Shown: positions 35,272 through 45,574 of the stretch, piece by piece
Layout of the letters: each line of letters opens with the position of its first letter
Numbering within the stretch: the first letter of the stretch is position 1
Assembly (NCBI GenBank): GCA_001574975.1
Contig: KQ965862.1
Location: forward strand, 1 to 51,695
Source of the DNA: Gonapodya prolifera JEL478
Taxonomy: Eukaryota > Monoblepharomycota > Monoblepharidomycetes > Monoblepharidales > Gonapodyaceae
Length of the DNA: 51,695 nucleotides
Reading direction: 5' to 3'
Made by a program: the position numbers and the translations under genes
Notes under the pieces: generated by a model
Database searches by the model: none
What the model saw: only the letters and a program-made list of their open reading frames with translations
Told to the model about the DNA's origin: nothing

Positions 35272-36537
35272 ATGGCAAGGGTGGCCTGTCGAGTGGTGAG
35301 CAGTAGGGTGCTCTTCCATTCTTTTGTCTTGGCCTTTTCGAGCTCCGTGCCAGCTCCAGATCGAAAGCGCGTCGCGGGTACCGAACTATCCGTTCGGCCA
35401 CTCGTAGAATCGAAGCTTCGGGCACAGCCGCTGGGTGACAATCTTCGGAGAGGGGATGGACGAGGTGTGGACAACGTACGACCAATTTGTGAGTCGAACG
35501 CGAGATCCTGGGCCAAATAAAGCACGCTTCTGATCGAATCGACCGATATCTGTTGCTGCTCGTGGGCCGATGGCTTCAGTTCTGAGAAGAGGAATGGTTC
35601 CAGCTGCAAAATGGATCTGCTTTCATGGAAGCTGGAAAAATCAAAGTGATGGCTGCCGCGTGAGTTCCCGTAAAGCGCATTTGGCACAGGAGCCGCATTT
35701 TGAGGCCTTTTTGCTACTCGAATGGCAGTTATGGTCCTCGACAGCGTCCAGCATCTGCGGGGTCAACATCTTCCTCCTCCCTCGTGCTCCTCTGCGACTT
35801 CAAGTTTGCACCTTTTGCATCTCCCACTCGACGCGGATACCTGAAAGATTCTTCTGAAAGGGCGGCCTCTCTCTCCCTTCTCCGCGCTCTAGAACCTGCA
35901 GTACGCTACGAGGCACTACCTGAGAGAAGTGCAGTCGACGTTTTCGTGACTGTTCTGGAAGAGAACGGCGTTCAGCGAGCATTGCCAACGCAATAACGTG
36001 CGTAAGTGTGGCCTTGGCGGATGCTGGTCTGTTGTGTGGATTGGATTATGTGCGTCACTTCTTTCGAGTCTCTAATCTGGTCACATCGTCCAGGAATCGA
36101 ACTCTACGACCTCGTTATCGGATGCTCTGCAGTAAGAGTGATGATGTATTGCATTATAACAGTACAACATTTGTTTTCTCGACTCCCAGGCCTTCCTACC
36201 CTCCTCCCCCGACACACCAGCCAATGTCTTGCTCGATCCAACTCTCGTCGAATCTACCCACCCTTCCTGTACCGGATCTCTAATCATGACAGCAATGCCG
36301 AGTCTTGCGGAAGTTGCCCATTTCGAACTTGATGGAAGCGTCGGTGGAGAGGAAGTCGGGGAGGCGAGCGACAAGCGTTCCCATAAATTGCTATGAGAAC
36401 GATGGAAGCTGACTTATGCACTCCCGCTTCATCGTGTCGCATAGTCTATCGACCTTGCGTTGGATGCGTGTGCGAGTTTGCATGGCGCTGTGAAAGCAGT
36501 CATTGCCGGAAGTGGTTCTGGAGACACGGCAACCTGA
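35272..36537 (+). CDS. MTR3: RNA exosome ring subunit Mtr3/EXOSC6 (frameshifted in this sequence)
   Basis: RNase PH-like fold pieces occur in order over several exons (35272-35488, 35580-35659, 35729-36049, 36094-36131 and later ones). They are DGRGVDNVRPIFLRRGMV, NGSAFMEAGKIKVMAAA joined to YGPRQRPASAG, CDFKFAPFASPTRRGY, RALEPAVRYEALPERSAVDV, ANAITCVSVALADAGLL, GIELYDLVIGCSA and a C-terminal helix SIDLALDACASLHGAVKAV. These match the non-catalytic ring subunits of the nuclear and cytoplasmic exosome, best Mtr3. The frame breaks at an A4 run (35608-35611) and again near 35965, where one extra base restores ENGGSAS. A third mismatch near 36050 is possible. Because the gene is essential in fungi, sequence errors are more likely than loss. 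The exact start and 3' exon junctions are uncertain. Confidence 0.72.
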
Positions 36538-37189
36538 CACCACGGTTAGCGCTGCAATTTGATCTACCTGGAAGACTACGCCGGACAATCACTTCTTGGA
36601 GATCGTGATTCCTGATGGAGCTTCCATTTATTCACTTTAAGTCTTCCCTTCACACACAACCACCTGCAAAACGCTTTATAGAAAATGCATGTACTCTAGC
36701 GGAGCATGAATGTATATACAACACTGTTTGGCAATGGCGACGATGGTGCGACCAACTCCATGTCGGAGAATGAGGATTGGGCCTTTGCCTCATCATCGGC
36801 AGTAGTAGTCATGATATTTTGCGAACAGGCCCTACTGTCTTTCTTACACCCAGTTCTTCGTACCATGGTGCTTCACATGTACTGTATTTCCTCATAAGAC
36901 CCACTTCTTGGTGTGAAATAAATACTTGGTATCTAATAAATGTCTCCCTTCCATATAACCATACCACCCCCGCTACTTCAAGTCTTCGGATGCTCCAGCG
37001 TCAACCGAACGCCTACCACTGCCGCTATTGAACGCTTCGAGGCCCTCGGTAGCTGGTCCACCGAAGGACGTTTGTTAACTCTCACACTGACCTTTCTGCT
37101 TGCGAGGGCCTTGTTTCCTGGAGGGACGAAGCACCCAACCCAGAATTTGGGTTCAGCAGGATGCATAGAAGGAAGACGAGATTGAACGC
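36538..37189. other. Intergenic region, no gene recognised
   Basis: About 650 bp between the MTR3 3' end and the minus-strand Cache gene, whose own 3' end is not firmly placed. Short ORFs (36706-36897 plus, 36978-37193 minus) show no domain. The last exon of either neighbour may extend into it. Confidence 0.3.
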
Positions 37190-38920
37190 TCACTCTTCAG
37201 AGCGCTCGCGAACACCTCCAACATGTTCATAAATCTGATCTGCGTCTCTTGGATTTCTTTCACGATGGTTGAGGTTCTCGGAAAGGGCAACTGTTTCACG
37301 GAGGTAGTCTGAGTCAGGCGCCCCAGAGACGACAATATATCTACAATCGATGGGTTGAAGGCAAGTTGAAAAATAAAACAGAGAAAATCTCACTTGTATC
37401 CTTCGAACGTCAGGCTCGTCACTTGAAACAAATAGTTTGCAACGAAGAACTGCTCATCGGGGAATGTCTTGCTCAGATTTCTTCAGAATGTAGAATAGGG
37501 AGTTTGGCGTCGACATGTTCTGCACCCTGTCAAGGACACCACACAGATCCTGTATGGAGAAGCGCTCATAGATGCTGCCAACGAGCGTTCCATTCGGGTT
37601 GTACAGTCCCATTGTGAACGCCTGCATGACTTCTCCGACGCCGATGACGACTGAAGGAGCCTCAAGAATTGGCTTTCCCTGAGGCATGGTGTCAGGTGTA
37701 GCGGTGAGAGTGCTCAATGGCGGGACCGGGATCTGCAACTTAGATTTGGTACAGTTGACCAACAGAGGGCTCACTGGAGCTTACCGAGGTGAGTAGCATC
37801 CCCGTAGTCTTTGTGCTTAGGTCCCACAAATAAACGTCCAATCCAGCGCTGTTGTTGGAAGGACACGTCTTTGGACACGAGCTGACGTTGATCCCCTCGG
37901 CCTGCTACCCGTACACAGACATTCCAACCTGGTGTACGAATCCAAATGCTGTGCGGACTTGTGGGTCGTAACTTGTGAGGATGCAAGCCTCGGTCTGTCG
38001 GGATGAAGTTGTAACGATGACTTGCAGATTTTTGTTCCCCCCGCTTCCCTCTTCACTTACCACGAAGGCCAACGGTGTCGAATGTCACCTGGAGGAAAGG
38101 GACGAGCGAGTCAAGATTTTGAAGACTAACAAAGCCCATGGTAAAGCCATTTGATATTGAGTGAAGGAACTGGGTCGCCTGCAGGTTGCATGTCGGACCC
38201 TGATCCTGTGCCAATTTGAGATTTGTACTCACCTCTACCAGAAAATCATCTGGCAATAAACAAGAGTCATTTAAGCTCGCTTGGTTTGCTTAGCTCGTTT
38301 TCAGAATCAACTCACAGATTGAGATGGCGATTATCCGACTTGAATCTTTCTGAACCACATTCACGAGGCTTTTTTAAATTTGGACATCCAATTTTTTAAG
38401 TCTTTGTTATTCCTCTCCTTTGCCTTTTGCAGATCAATCACCTTGATATACTGCTTGATGCTAAAGCGAGGCAGGATTCGCACAGATCACTCACATTGCG
38501 TCATGGCACTTAAGATAGAATTGCTGTTCGTAATACTTCCAATCGTCGCTGTTATTACAGCAAGCACAGAAACACTGCGTCTGGCGTTGCGCAAAATGAC
38601 ACAAGTTGACGCAAGGGGGACTCACTTTGCCAATACCAAAGAAGAATCACTGATGTGAGATATATACTCTTTTTCTTGGAACTCCTGTTTGGATCGATAT
38701 TGTTTCCCATGCTTGCGAACGGAACATTTGAAGCATCAGTTTTGGAAGAAGCACTCCTTCCTAGTACGGGGGGCACACTCGGTCTCAGGAAGGAGTCCCT
38801 ATAAGGGACAGTGCTTGTGGATTGAGATGGATTGCTCATCGATTGTGGTGGTTGCTTCCTCGGAGTGTCAAAACTTCGCCAGCAACGTTGCCTGAACGCC
38901 AATCCGCCTTGACCTGTCAT
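37190..38920 (-). CDS. Cache-like sensor membrane protein (exons partly resolved)
   Basis: The first exon (start ATG 38920) gives a ~100-residue Ser/Pro-rich cytosolic N-terminus, then a membrane anchor (SIYLTSVILLWYWQ, continued by VSVLAVITATIGSITN in the next exon). Further exons read like an extracellular double-Cache sensor: CNLQATQFLHSISNG with FTMGFVSLQNLDSL, YDPQVRTAFGFVHQ, SAGLDVYLWDLSTKTTG, MGLYNPNGTLVGSIYERFS, and a closing VVSGAPDSDYLRETV. Such domains sense small ligands in receptors and in receptor cyclases. No cyclase, kinase or HAMP motif is visible before the gene peters out near 37190. Several splice joins in the middle are uncertain and one frame change near 37480 is unexplained. 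Confidence 0.5.
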
Positions 38921-39254
38921 GGAGGTGAACCGAGCGACATTCAACCTCACAATTTTTTGGATTCACTTCAAGTAATTCAAATAAAAAAGAAACGAGAGAT
39001 GGTACGACGCAGACATGGTATCATCCCTCGAAACCACAATGAAGGTAATTCAAATCTGCGCCCGAAATTTCACCGAAACTTTTTCGCGAAATCATCTAGT
39101 GCAACACCGGGTCGAATCTGCGTGACTCGGCGTTGTGAATGTAAAAACAACACTGTTTGGTGCGCATTATATGTCATCATATACCAACATTAGTGGCAAA
39201 GCTTGCCAAATGTGCAGAGTCCCGATCAAACCCCACACTCCGATTTCTCTCGTT
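38921..39254. promoter_or_regulatory. Divergent intergenic region
   Basis: About 330 bp between the Cache-like gene (minus) and the helical-repeat gene (plus). It should include the promoters of both. I see no specific element. Confidence 0.3.
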
Positions 39255-42200
39255 ATGTCCAGTCACTTGAGGCGATCTCGTTATGCAGGAACGGATGATG
39301 CCCTAGCGGCGCTTCTGCGTGGGGATGATGATGCTGCGGCACGATTGCGGACCCTGCGTGAGTCCAGTCTTCGCCCGCCATTTTCAAAACCTTCAATGAA
39401 GTTTTCATCCTCCATTGCTTTTTGAGCGAAGTCTCTTCCAGTCATTCCGCTCGCTCTGCCGAAGAATACTTGCGGAGCCATGTGGTGCTAGACGCGCTTG
39501 GAACCAGGGGAAGGAGCAAAGGAAATGAAGACGGTTTCAGCAACGAAGTAAGCCGAGCAACGACCATCAACTCTATTGTAGCATGGACATCACGATTTAT
39601 CGTTTTGAGGTCATTGGAATCCTGGCAACAGTAACTCCGACTCAACATTACAATTGCACCAAGGAAGCTGCAATGGAGGCCACTGACGAGTCATCGGGGG
39701 CACAATATCTAGCGGAACTATGCATTACATCCATGTCAGTTTGAACTTGTTCAATTGCGCTTGCTTTTTTGGACGAGGTTATCCCTTCCATCCACCAGTG
39801 TTACGCCTCCCACTCCCGGATCGACACCCCTTCCGTACTTGCGTGCCCTCTCACACTTGGCTCTGCACGATCCTTCTTGCTGCTCGAATCTCGTTCAAGG
39901 CGCGTCCAGACCTCTGTTGCGCCGCCTGGCCGGCTTTCTCGACCACGCGGACCAGGCTGTGGTTGTGGCGGCAATACGGCTGTTTGCGGAAAGTGGAGTC
40001 GGCGGAGATCAAGTGGTGAAGGAGGTAACGACGCTCAACGTGGACTTCTCGACATGTGGCATCTCGAACAGTGACATCGGCAGCTCTTCCACCCCCCAAA
40101 TTTATCGACGACACTACGTCTCACCCTGGCACTGTGCTCGACGGCGACGGACTCTTTCGTAGTCCGTGACGCAGCGCGTACAACCTGCTCGGTACTGGCC
40201 CGTTTCGGAGCACCCGAGGGACTCGTCGTTGGGGATTTTGTTGGGAAGGTCTTGGGGGCACTTGGTCGGGGATCAAGTACCGAGTTAGAGCTCGCGGTGA
40301 GCGATTACCTGTTCATCAACAACGTCACTGCCTGTATACATAATTTGCTTGCTCCCTAAAGTGCCTAATTCTGCTGCACCAGCTCCTTCGCTCCGCTCAC
40401 ACCACATCTCGCACTTCGACCACTTCGGCAATTCTCGGCTCCAAGGGCCTCAAGTCGATCCTCGCCTGCGGGTCGAAAGCCGTGTCGGACCTTGTTCAGA
40501 ACGAGGACGCGCCCACCTCTCCTTGTGCTTCTAGGATCGTGGAGGTCGTGTGTGACGTCGTACGCGATGTATTGGAGGTGCGTTGCGTGGTCGTACCAGT
40601 TCAGCGCTTGATCCGATTCTGACAAGACCCGAGACCAGATAGCATCTACATCGTCGTCTGAGAGCAGTCGGGCTTATCGCCGCGCGACTGACTGGGCGGT
40701 ATCGGAGCTTTTCAAACCCGTCAAACGGCTCCAGGAAATCCTCGACACCTCACCAGAACGCGCAAGCGAGGATTTACTGCTCCAACTGGAGGACACCGTG
40801 GACGTCTTGGCGCGAACGGTGACCGTCCTATCAAGAAATGCCCCCAAAATGTTTGTACAATGCTGCCATCTCTCAAATGCGCGGCAATGAACCCCAACAC
40901 CTTCAGATCCCAGGCCACGACCCCCCAAATCTCCCGCACATCGAACGACGTGTTCAAAGTCCCGCCAAGCTTGGTCCCGGACGCGCCCTCGCCGGACCCG
41001 AGCGGCACTGCGCGTGGGTCAGGAACGTCGATCAAGGCGGCAAGCGGGGCGGAGCACGATCAAAACCTGAACAACTTGACGGAGTTTTTGAACGCGCCGG
41101 CTCTCCAACGACTCGAATTCCCACAGCCCTGGATTGGCGCGGTATGCGCGTCAGTGTATTCAGTAGCTGGACGCGTCACGGAGGTTCGTCCGCTGGGCCC
41201 AAGTCATCCTGCGTGCAACAAGCGGATTTACCCACACTCCGCCATTTAGACGCTCCACCTGCCCCACCTCCTCCCACATATCCTCGCCTCCGCATCGGCA
41301 CCAAACGTAGACACGCGGTACGGCGTGGTTGTTGCCACACTTGTCAATTCTGTAGCGAAGAAGGCGGATATCGCGGTGCTGCACGAGGCAAGAAGTAGGT
41401 GCGCCCAGGTGGGTTGGGTGGAAGCAGGACGACTTGTGGAGCGCGTTGTGGCGACGGCGATGGCGGTTGACTCAGGTACGTGGTCAGCTGCGGCTGTTGC
41501 TCATGATGAGTGAAGTAACGAACGTCACACCCAGGCCCCGCCCCATCGAGTCCCGCCACCGCTGTCGCACCGCCCGCCACAACCCCCACCGCCACTCTTG
41601 AGTCCTTTGCATCCCTCGAACAACGCCTTCTGACCGTCACGGCGGCCACGCACGCCCAACTGATTCTGCGGGACGACTTACACTCCGCGCGAATTGCGGC
41701 CTTGGAAGCGCGGCACCGAGACGAAGTACAGGCACTCAAAGCGCGGGAGGTTGAGTTGAGAGGCGCTGTGGACGAGGCGCGGAAAGAGGTTGGCGTGTGG
41801 CGGGGCAGAGTGAAGGACAGGGAGCAGGAGGCGGCGGAGAATAGCGAGAGGGTGGCGAGAGAGGAGAAGAGGAGGAAGGACGTGGAGAGGGAGGCGGCGG
41901 AGAAGGAACGGACGTGGAGGGAGAAGGTGGAGCGGGCGGAGCAGGCGGTGCGGGAGGGGAAGAGCGAGTGAGTTAGTTGCGTGTATTGGGGGTGGGCTGT
42001 GTGCATGTGCGTGTTTTTTGACCGTGGTGTTTGTGGGTGCGTGCGTGTAGGGTGGCAAAAGTGGAAGAGAAGCTAGCCGCTTCCGAGTGTCGCGGGAAGG
42101 AGCTTGAAGACGCCGTTGCAAATTTGAGCGAGGACAAGCAGCGCGCGGAGGCGGAACGGGAGGATGCGAGAAGGGACGTGGAGGCGCGGGATGATAAGGT

Positions 42201-42691
42201 GTGTTGTGTCGTGCGCGTTTCGGTGTCGGTGGAGGGGTTCACACCTGGCCTTGCACCGCACCCTCCCATAGATCGCTGCCTTGCGCCGCAACGTCACGCA
42301 GCTTCAACGCCGTCTGGCTGCCGCTGAGAAGGAGATGGAGCGGCGGGACGAGGATTTACGAAGGCGGGTTGCGGAGGCGATTGGTGCCGTCGTAGGTGGG
42401 AAGGGAATGGGAACTGGGCCAAAGGTTGTTTCGGGGAGTGGGAATGTGCCCGTGAAAGGGGCGGGGGCGGGGGCGGTGGGGACGAAAGGTGGTGTGAAGA
42501 GGGTTGGGTTGACGAAGGGGAGAGTGGAGGTCAGGGGGAAGGAGAATTTCGATGACGGGAGGGACGAGGAGGAGGACGAGGGGGACGCGGAGGTGAAGGA
42601 GGAGAGGGACGATGATGGGGATGGGGAAGGAGACGAGGTGGAGTGGTTGGTGAGGCAGATGTCGCAGGGGATGAGTCTGGGCGATGTTTGA
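39255..42691 (+). CDS. Large helical-repeat plus coiled-coil protein
   Basis: Exons I can join: 39582-39734, 39799-40024, 40084-40296, 40383-40577, 40663-41183, 41250-41475, 41535-41967, 42051-42198, 42272-42691. The N-terminal two thirds are armadillo/HEAT-like helices (for example RPLLRRLAGFLDHADQAVVV, LRLTLALCSTATDSFVV, RIVEVVCDVVRDVLE, DLLLQLEDTVDVLARTVTVL). The C-terminal third is a long charged coiled coil starting near LESFASLEQRLLTVTAATHA, with an acidic end closing in EWLVRQMSQGMSLGDV. This layout recalls CIP2A or Uso1-type scaffold proteins, but no diagnostic motif proves either. The first exons (start proposed at 39255) are uncertain. Inside exon 40663-41183 the frame changes near 40860 without a clear intron. 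Confidence 0.6.
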
Positions 42692-42851
42692 ATGGTGTGT
42701 TTGGTGGAGGTATTGAAGGGGGGAGATTTGGATCGAGGTTGTCGAATTGTCGAATATTCATTAATTTAAATTTGTACATTTGGGGTTGTGTCTGTGATGC
42801 TAAGACAATACGTGGTACGGACGGAGGCGGAGGGGTGGTGAAATTTAGATT

Positions 42852-43841
42852 TTAGAGACCGAGTGATTCTTGGGCGTTCTTGCGGACGCGTTCTTCGTAT
42901 GCCTTGCGATCGGTGCGGAATAGTATCTGGCGTGCGTAAGGCGTATGAGGCGAGAAGGGAGAAGGAAGGAGAAAAGGCATGGCAACATGGGGATTAGGAT
43001 GACAGAGAAATGTAAGCAAGGAGAAGAGAGGGACAAATTCCCATCGATGTTACTCCGCAAGAGTATTCCGCACGGAGAAATCGCCTCCAGCGGACTCCTC
43101 GGTCAGCGCTATCGCGTTTAGGCCTCGAGCTCGTCACTCCGCAGCCTCGGTCAGCGGTGTCGCGCTTAGGCCTCGGTGTCCTCGCTCCGCTCGGACGACT
43201 CGACGCTACCTCGGTCTGTTCCTCTCACCGCCGCATCCACATTCGCCGGACTCTCATCATTCGACTCAGCCAGCATCGATACGACGCTCAACAGAACTTC
43301 TTCACGCTCTGCACGGGGGACCCTCGCTCCGAACTACTTTCGTACATGTTGGGATCCTCCCCGGGAGCGTGCAGGATGGACATCCGTCGGGGTAGATGTT
43401 GGGGTGACACAGGGGGTGGTGAAGCGCATTTGCTGGGTGGTGAGTGCGGTGGGGTGGTGGTTAGGGAGGATTCGTGGGTGGTAAAGGGATGAACAGACGT
43501 ACCAGTGGGCTCAGAGCGTAATTCCATCCGAACCGGAGGGTAAGCACGGTCAAAAACAATCGCGGTGTGCTCACCCCACTCACTCTTGGAAAGGTCAATA
43601 TGGCGGTAAACACTCCCCCCTCGAGCGGGGTATCCTCCGGCCCACAAATCAGCGCCTCCCACACGAGATAGTTGTCCTCGCTGAGCGGGCCCGCTGTGAT
43701 TCCTTCCGGTGCATGGAGTGTGAGCTCTAAGGTGGACGGGGTAGCGGGTTACCGCAGGTCAACGGGAAGAGAGAGGGAAATGCACACGCCTTTGTACTCG
43801 GTCATCAGGCGGCGGATGGCAGTCGATTGCTGCGGTGGCAT
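42852..43841 (-). pseudogene. UBC7: Ubc7/UBE2G-type ubiquitin-conjugating enzyme, catalytic region damaged
   Basis: Minus-strand pieces of a Ubc7-like E2 in the right order: [122 protein letters not shown], and a last exon 42852-42926 with DRKAYEERVRKNAQESLGL. Ubc7 serves ER-associated degradation. Between YPDG and ILH the expected VCIS block with the active-site Cys is shortened by about 8 bases. Other frame breaks occur near 43400 and 43295, and the invariant Trp of ERWSPVQ is Gly. About 20 in-frame residues before NYALSPL look like an intron whose AG acceptor is absent. It is a decaying copy or a poorly sequenced gene. Confidence 0.7.
43097..43192. repeat. 48-bp tandem repeat, two copies, inside a UBC7 intron
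   Basis: Units 43097-43144 and 43145-43192 both start CCTCGGTCAGCG, share TTAGGCCTCG and end in a CACTCCGC/CGCTCCGC block. They differ at roughly eight positions. They lie inside the 302-nt last intron of the UBC7-like gene (42927-43228), which is several times longer than typical introns here. Confidence 0.75.
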
Positions 43842-44217
43842 CGTGCTTGTTCGTGGTCGGTTGGTGGTGCCTGCTCTGGGGCCTGGCAATCATTTATCCG
43901 GTGGTTCAACCGTGATAGGTGTCGAGCATCGAGCACGTTGCGGCCTTTATCAAAGTGCGAAATTCGGTGAAGAATGAGATGACATGTGATTGGTGACGTG
44001 TTCGGCTCTTCCTCGCTTTTATTGCCATCCTTTACATTCACTCCAAATTGTCCATACAATTTCGTTACAGCCAGAATAATGTCGCGAGAATTTCTTGCGG
44101 TTTTGTAATTCTAAGCTAGGTGCATCTTGGGTTTCGACATCGATGATGATTATGATATCACCCGTCTTACTTGCTCACAACACAACATTCCCACTCCTTC
44201 GTCTAAAAATCCACACA

Positions 44218-45096
44218 ATGCCACACACCGTCCTCATTCTCGGCGGCACGGGTCTCATCGGGCGCCTCATTCTCTCCACCTTCTTCGCAAAGGGCCACAC
44301 CGTCGTCGCTTACTCGCGCAACATCTCCAAGTTACCCGCCGAGCTCTCAACAAAGTACCCGACGACTTTCGTTCCTGTGCAGGGTTCTCTCGACAACGAG
44401 TCTGAACTCAAGACTGCACTCGCAATGCGCCCAGTCGACGTCGTGGTGTCCTCGGTGGGGCCCGTTGATGGGTCGCGTCTATTGCTAGGGGATACTAAGT
44501 CCTCGCCAGGGCTATGAAGGAAACGGGAGTTCGAAAGGTTTATGCGGTGGGGACTTTCTCGTACCTGGTCCCGGAGGACACCTTCTCTTTCGGTCGAGGT
44601 AAGTGGTCGAACCTGTTCCGTGTCTATTAGGTTGAGAAATTGTGCAAGTGATGTGTCCCCGTTCAATTACAATTCCACAGCCGCTATCGTCGGAATGGTC
44701 GGCGCTCTGATTCCCGCAGCAACACGTTCAACGGACTTGACTGGGTTGTCTACCGTGCTGGGATGCTGAAAGATGGTGAGTTGCGAGTGCTCGGTGCAGG
44801 CGTAAGACGATTTCGGCATATTTAGCTGTTGCGATTTCGACATGCCACCAGGTGTATCCGCTGGGTATGTTGGAGGTGCAGGAAGCTCGTCTGGGATTAC
44901 GAGGGTAAGAATTGAAACACTTTGATCACGTCTGTCGACCGTCGTATCATGAAAGAACTCATGTCTGAAAAATATTTTTCATTCACTGTCGATTGCCATT
45001 TGCCGTCATCAGTCAAGCATCGCGGCGTGGCTCCTTGACCAAGTCGAACAAGACTCAAAGCAGTGGGTGGGGAAATTGCCGTACATCTCCACCTGA
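44218..45096 (+). pseudogene. NAD(P)-binding (NmrA/atypical SDR-like) protein with two frameshifts
   Basis: Starts MPHTVLILGGTGLIGR, a Rossmann dinucleotide motif (GGTGLIG). It continues with VVAYSRNISKLPAE and a DVVVSSVG strand. Further on are RAMKETGVRKVYAVGTFSY, AAIVGMVGALIP, GLDWVVYRAGMLKDGVSAGY, and a last exon SSIAAWLLDQVEQDSKQWVG ending at TGA 45094-45096. This is the atypical SDR/NAD(P)H-binding fold of isoflavone-reductase-like or NmrA-like proteins; the substrate is unknown. Introns near 44599-44681 and 44775-44852 keep frame. Frame changes near 44490 and 44720 have no splice explanation. Motifs on both sides are well kept, so errors or very recent mutations are likely. Confidence 0.68.
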
Positions 45097-45574
45097 GAAT
45101 ATCCGCGCGTCCCATCGGACAGGCAGTCGCACAAGAGCAATATCTGATTTTTACAATATTACTTTCTGGAGGCGAATGAAAGATGTACGCAAGAGAAATT
45201 GAATACGAGTTGTAGAATCATCATTGTCACGGTCAAGGCGGAAGACAGAAAAGTGACGGGGCAAAGAGCGAGACGCGCACAGACGAACCGCTGATGCCGT
45301 CCTCCAGAAGACCACTGATGTGCCGAACTAACTGGCATTGATGAACTAGAGGCTGACATGCTGTCGAGTCGCCAATTGTAAGTGTGTGCGCTGGCGAATT
45401 CAGTGGTTCGGTTTGAGGGGTTGAAAGTCCAGGTCTGAGGAACGTAAGCGAACGAAGCACATGTATCAAATTCGTGTTGCGTAGCATTGTAGCGGTGCCG
45501 GACGCTTATTGTAAGGAAAAAAAAAATCGATGACTCCTATACATTTTTGATATGCTTCGGCGTTTCCAAAAGAT
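45097..45574. other. Intergenic region, no gene recognised
   Basis: About 480 bp between convergent 3' ends (NAD(P)-binding gene, plus; two-repeat secreted protein, minus). An A9 run near 45519 may mark a 3' UTR. Nothing else is seen. Confidence 0.35.
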
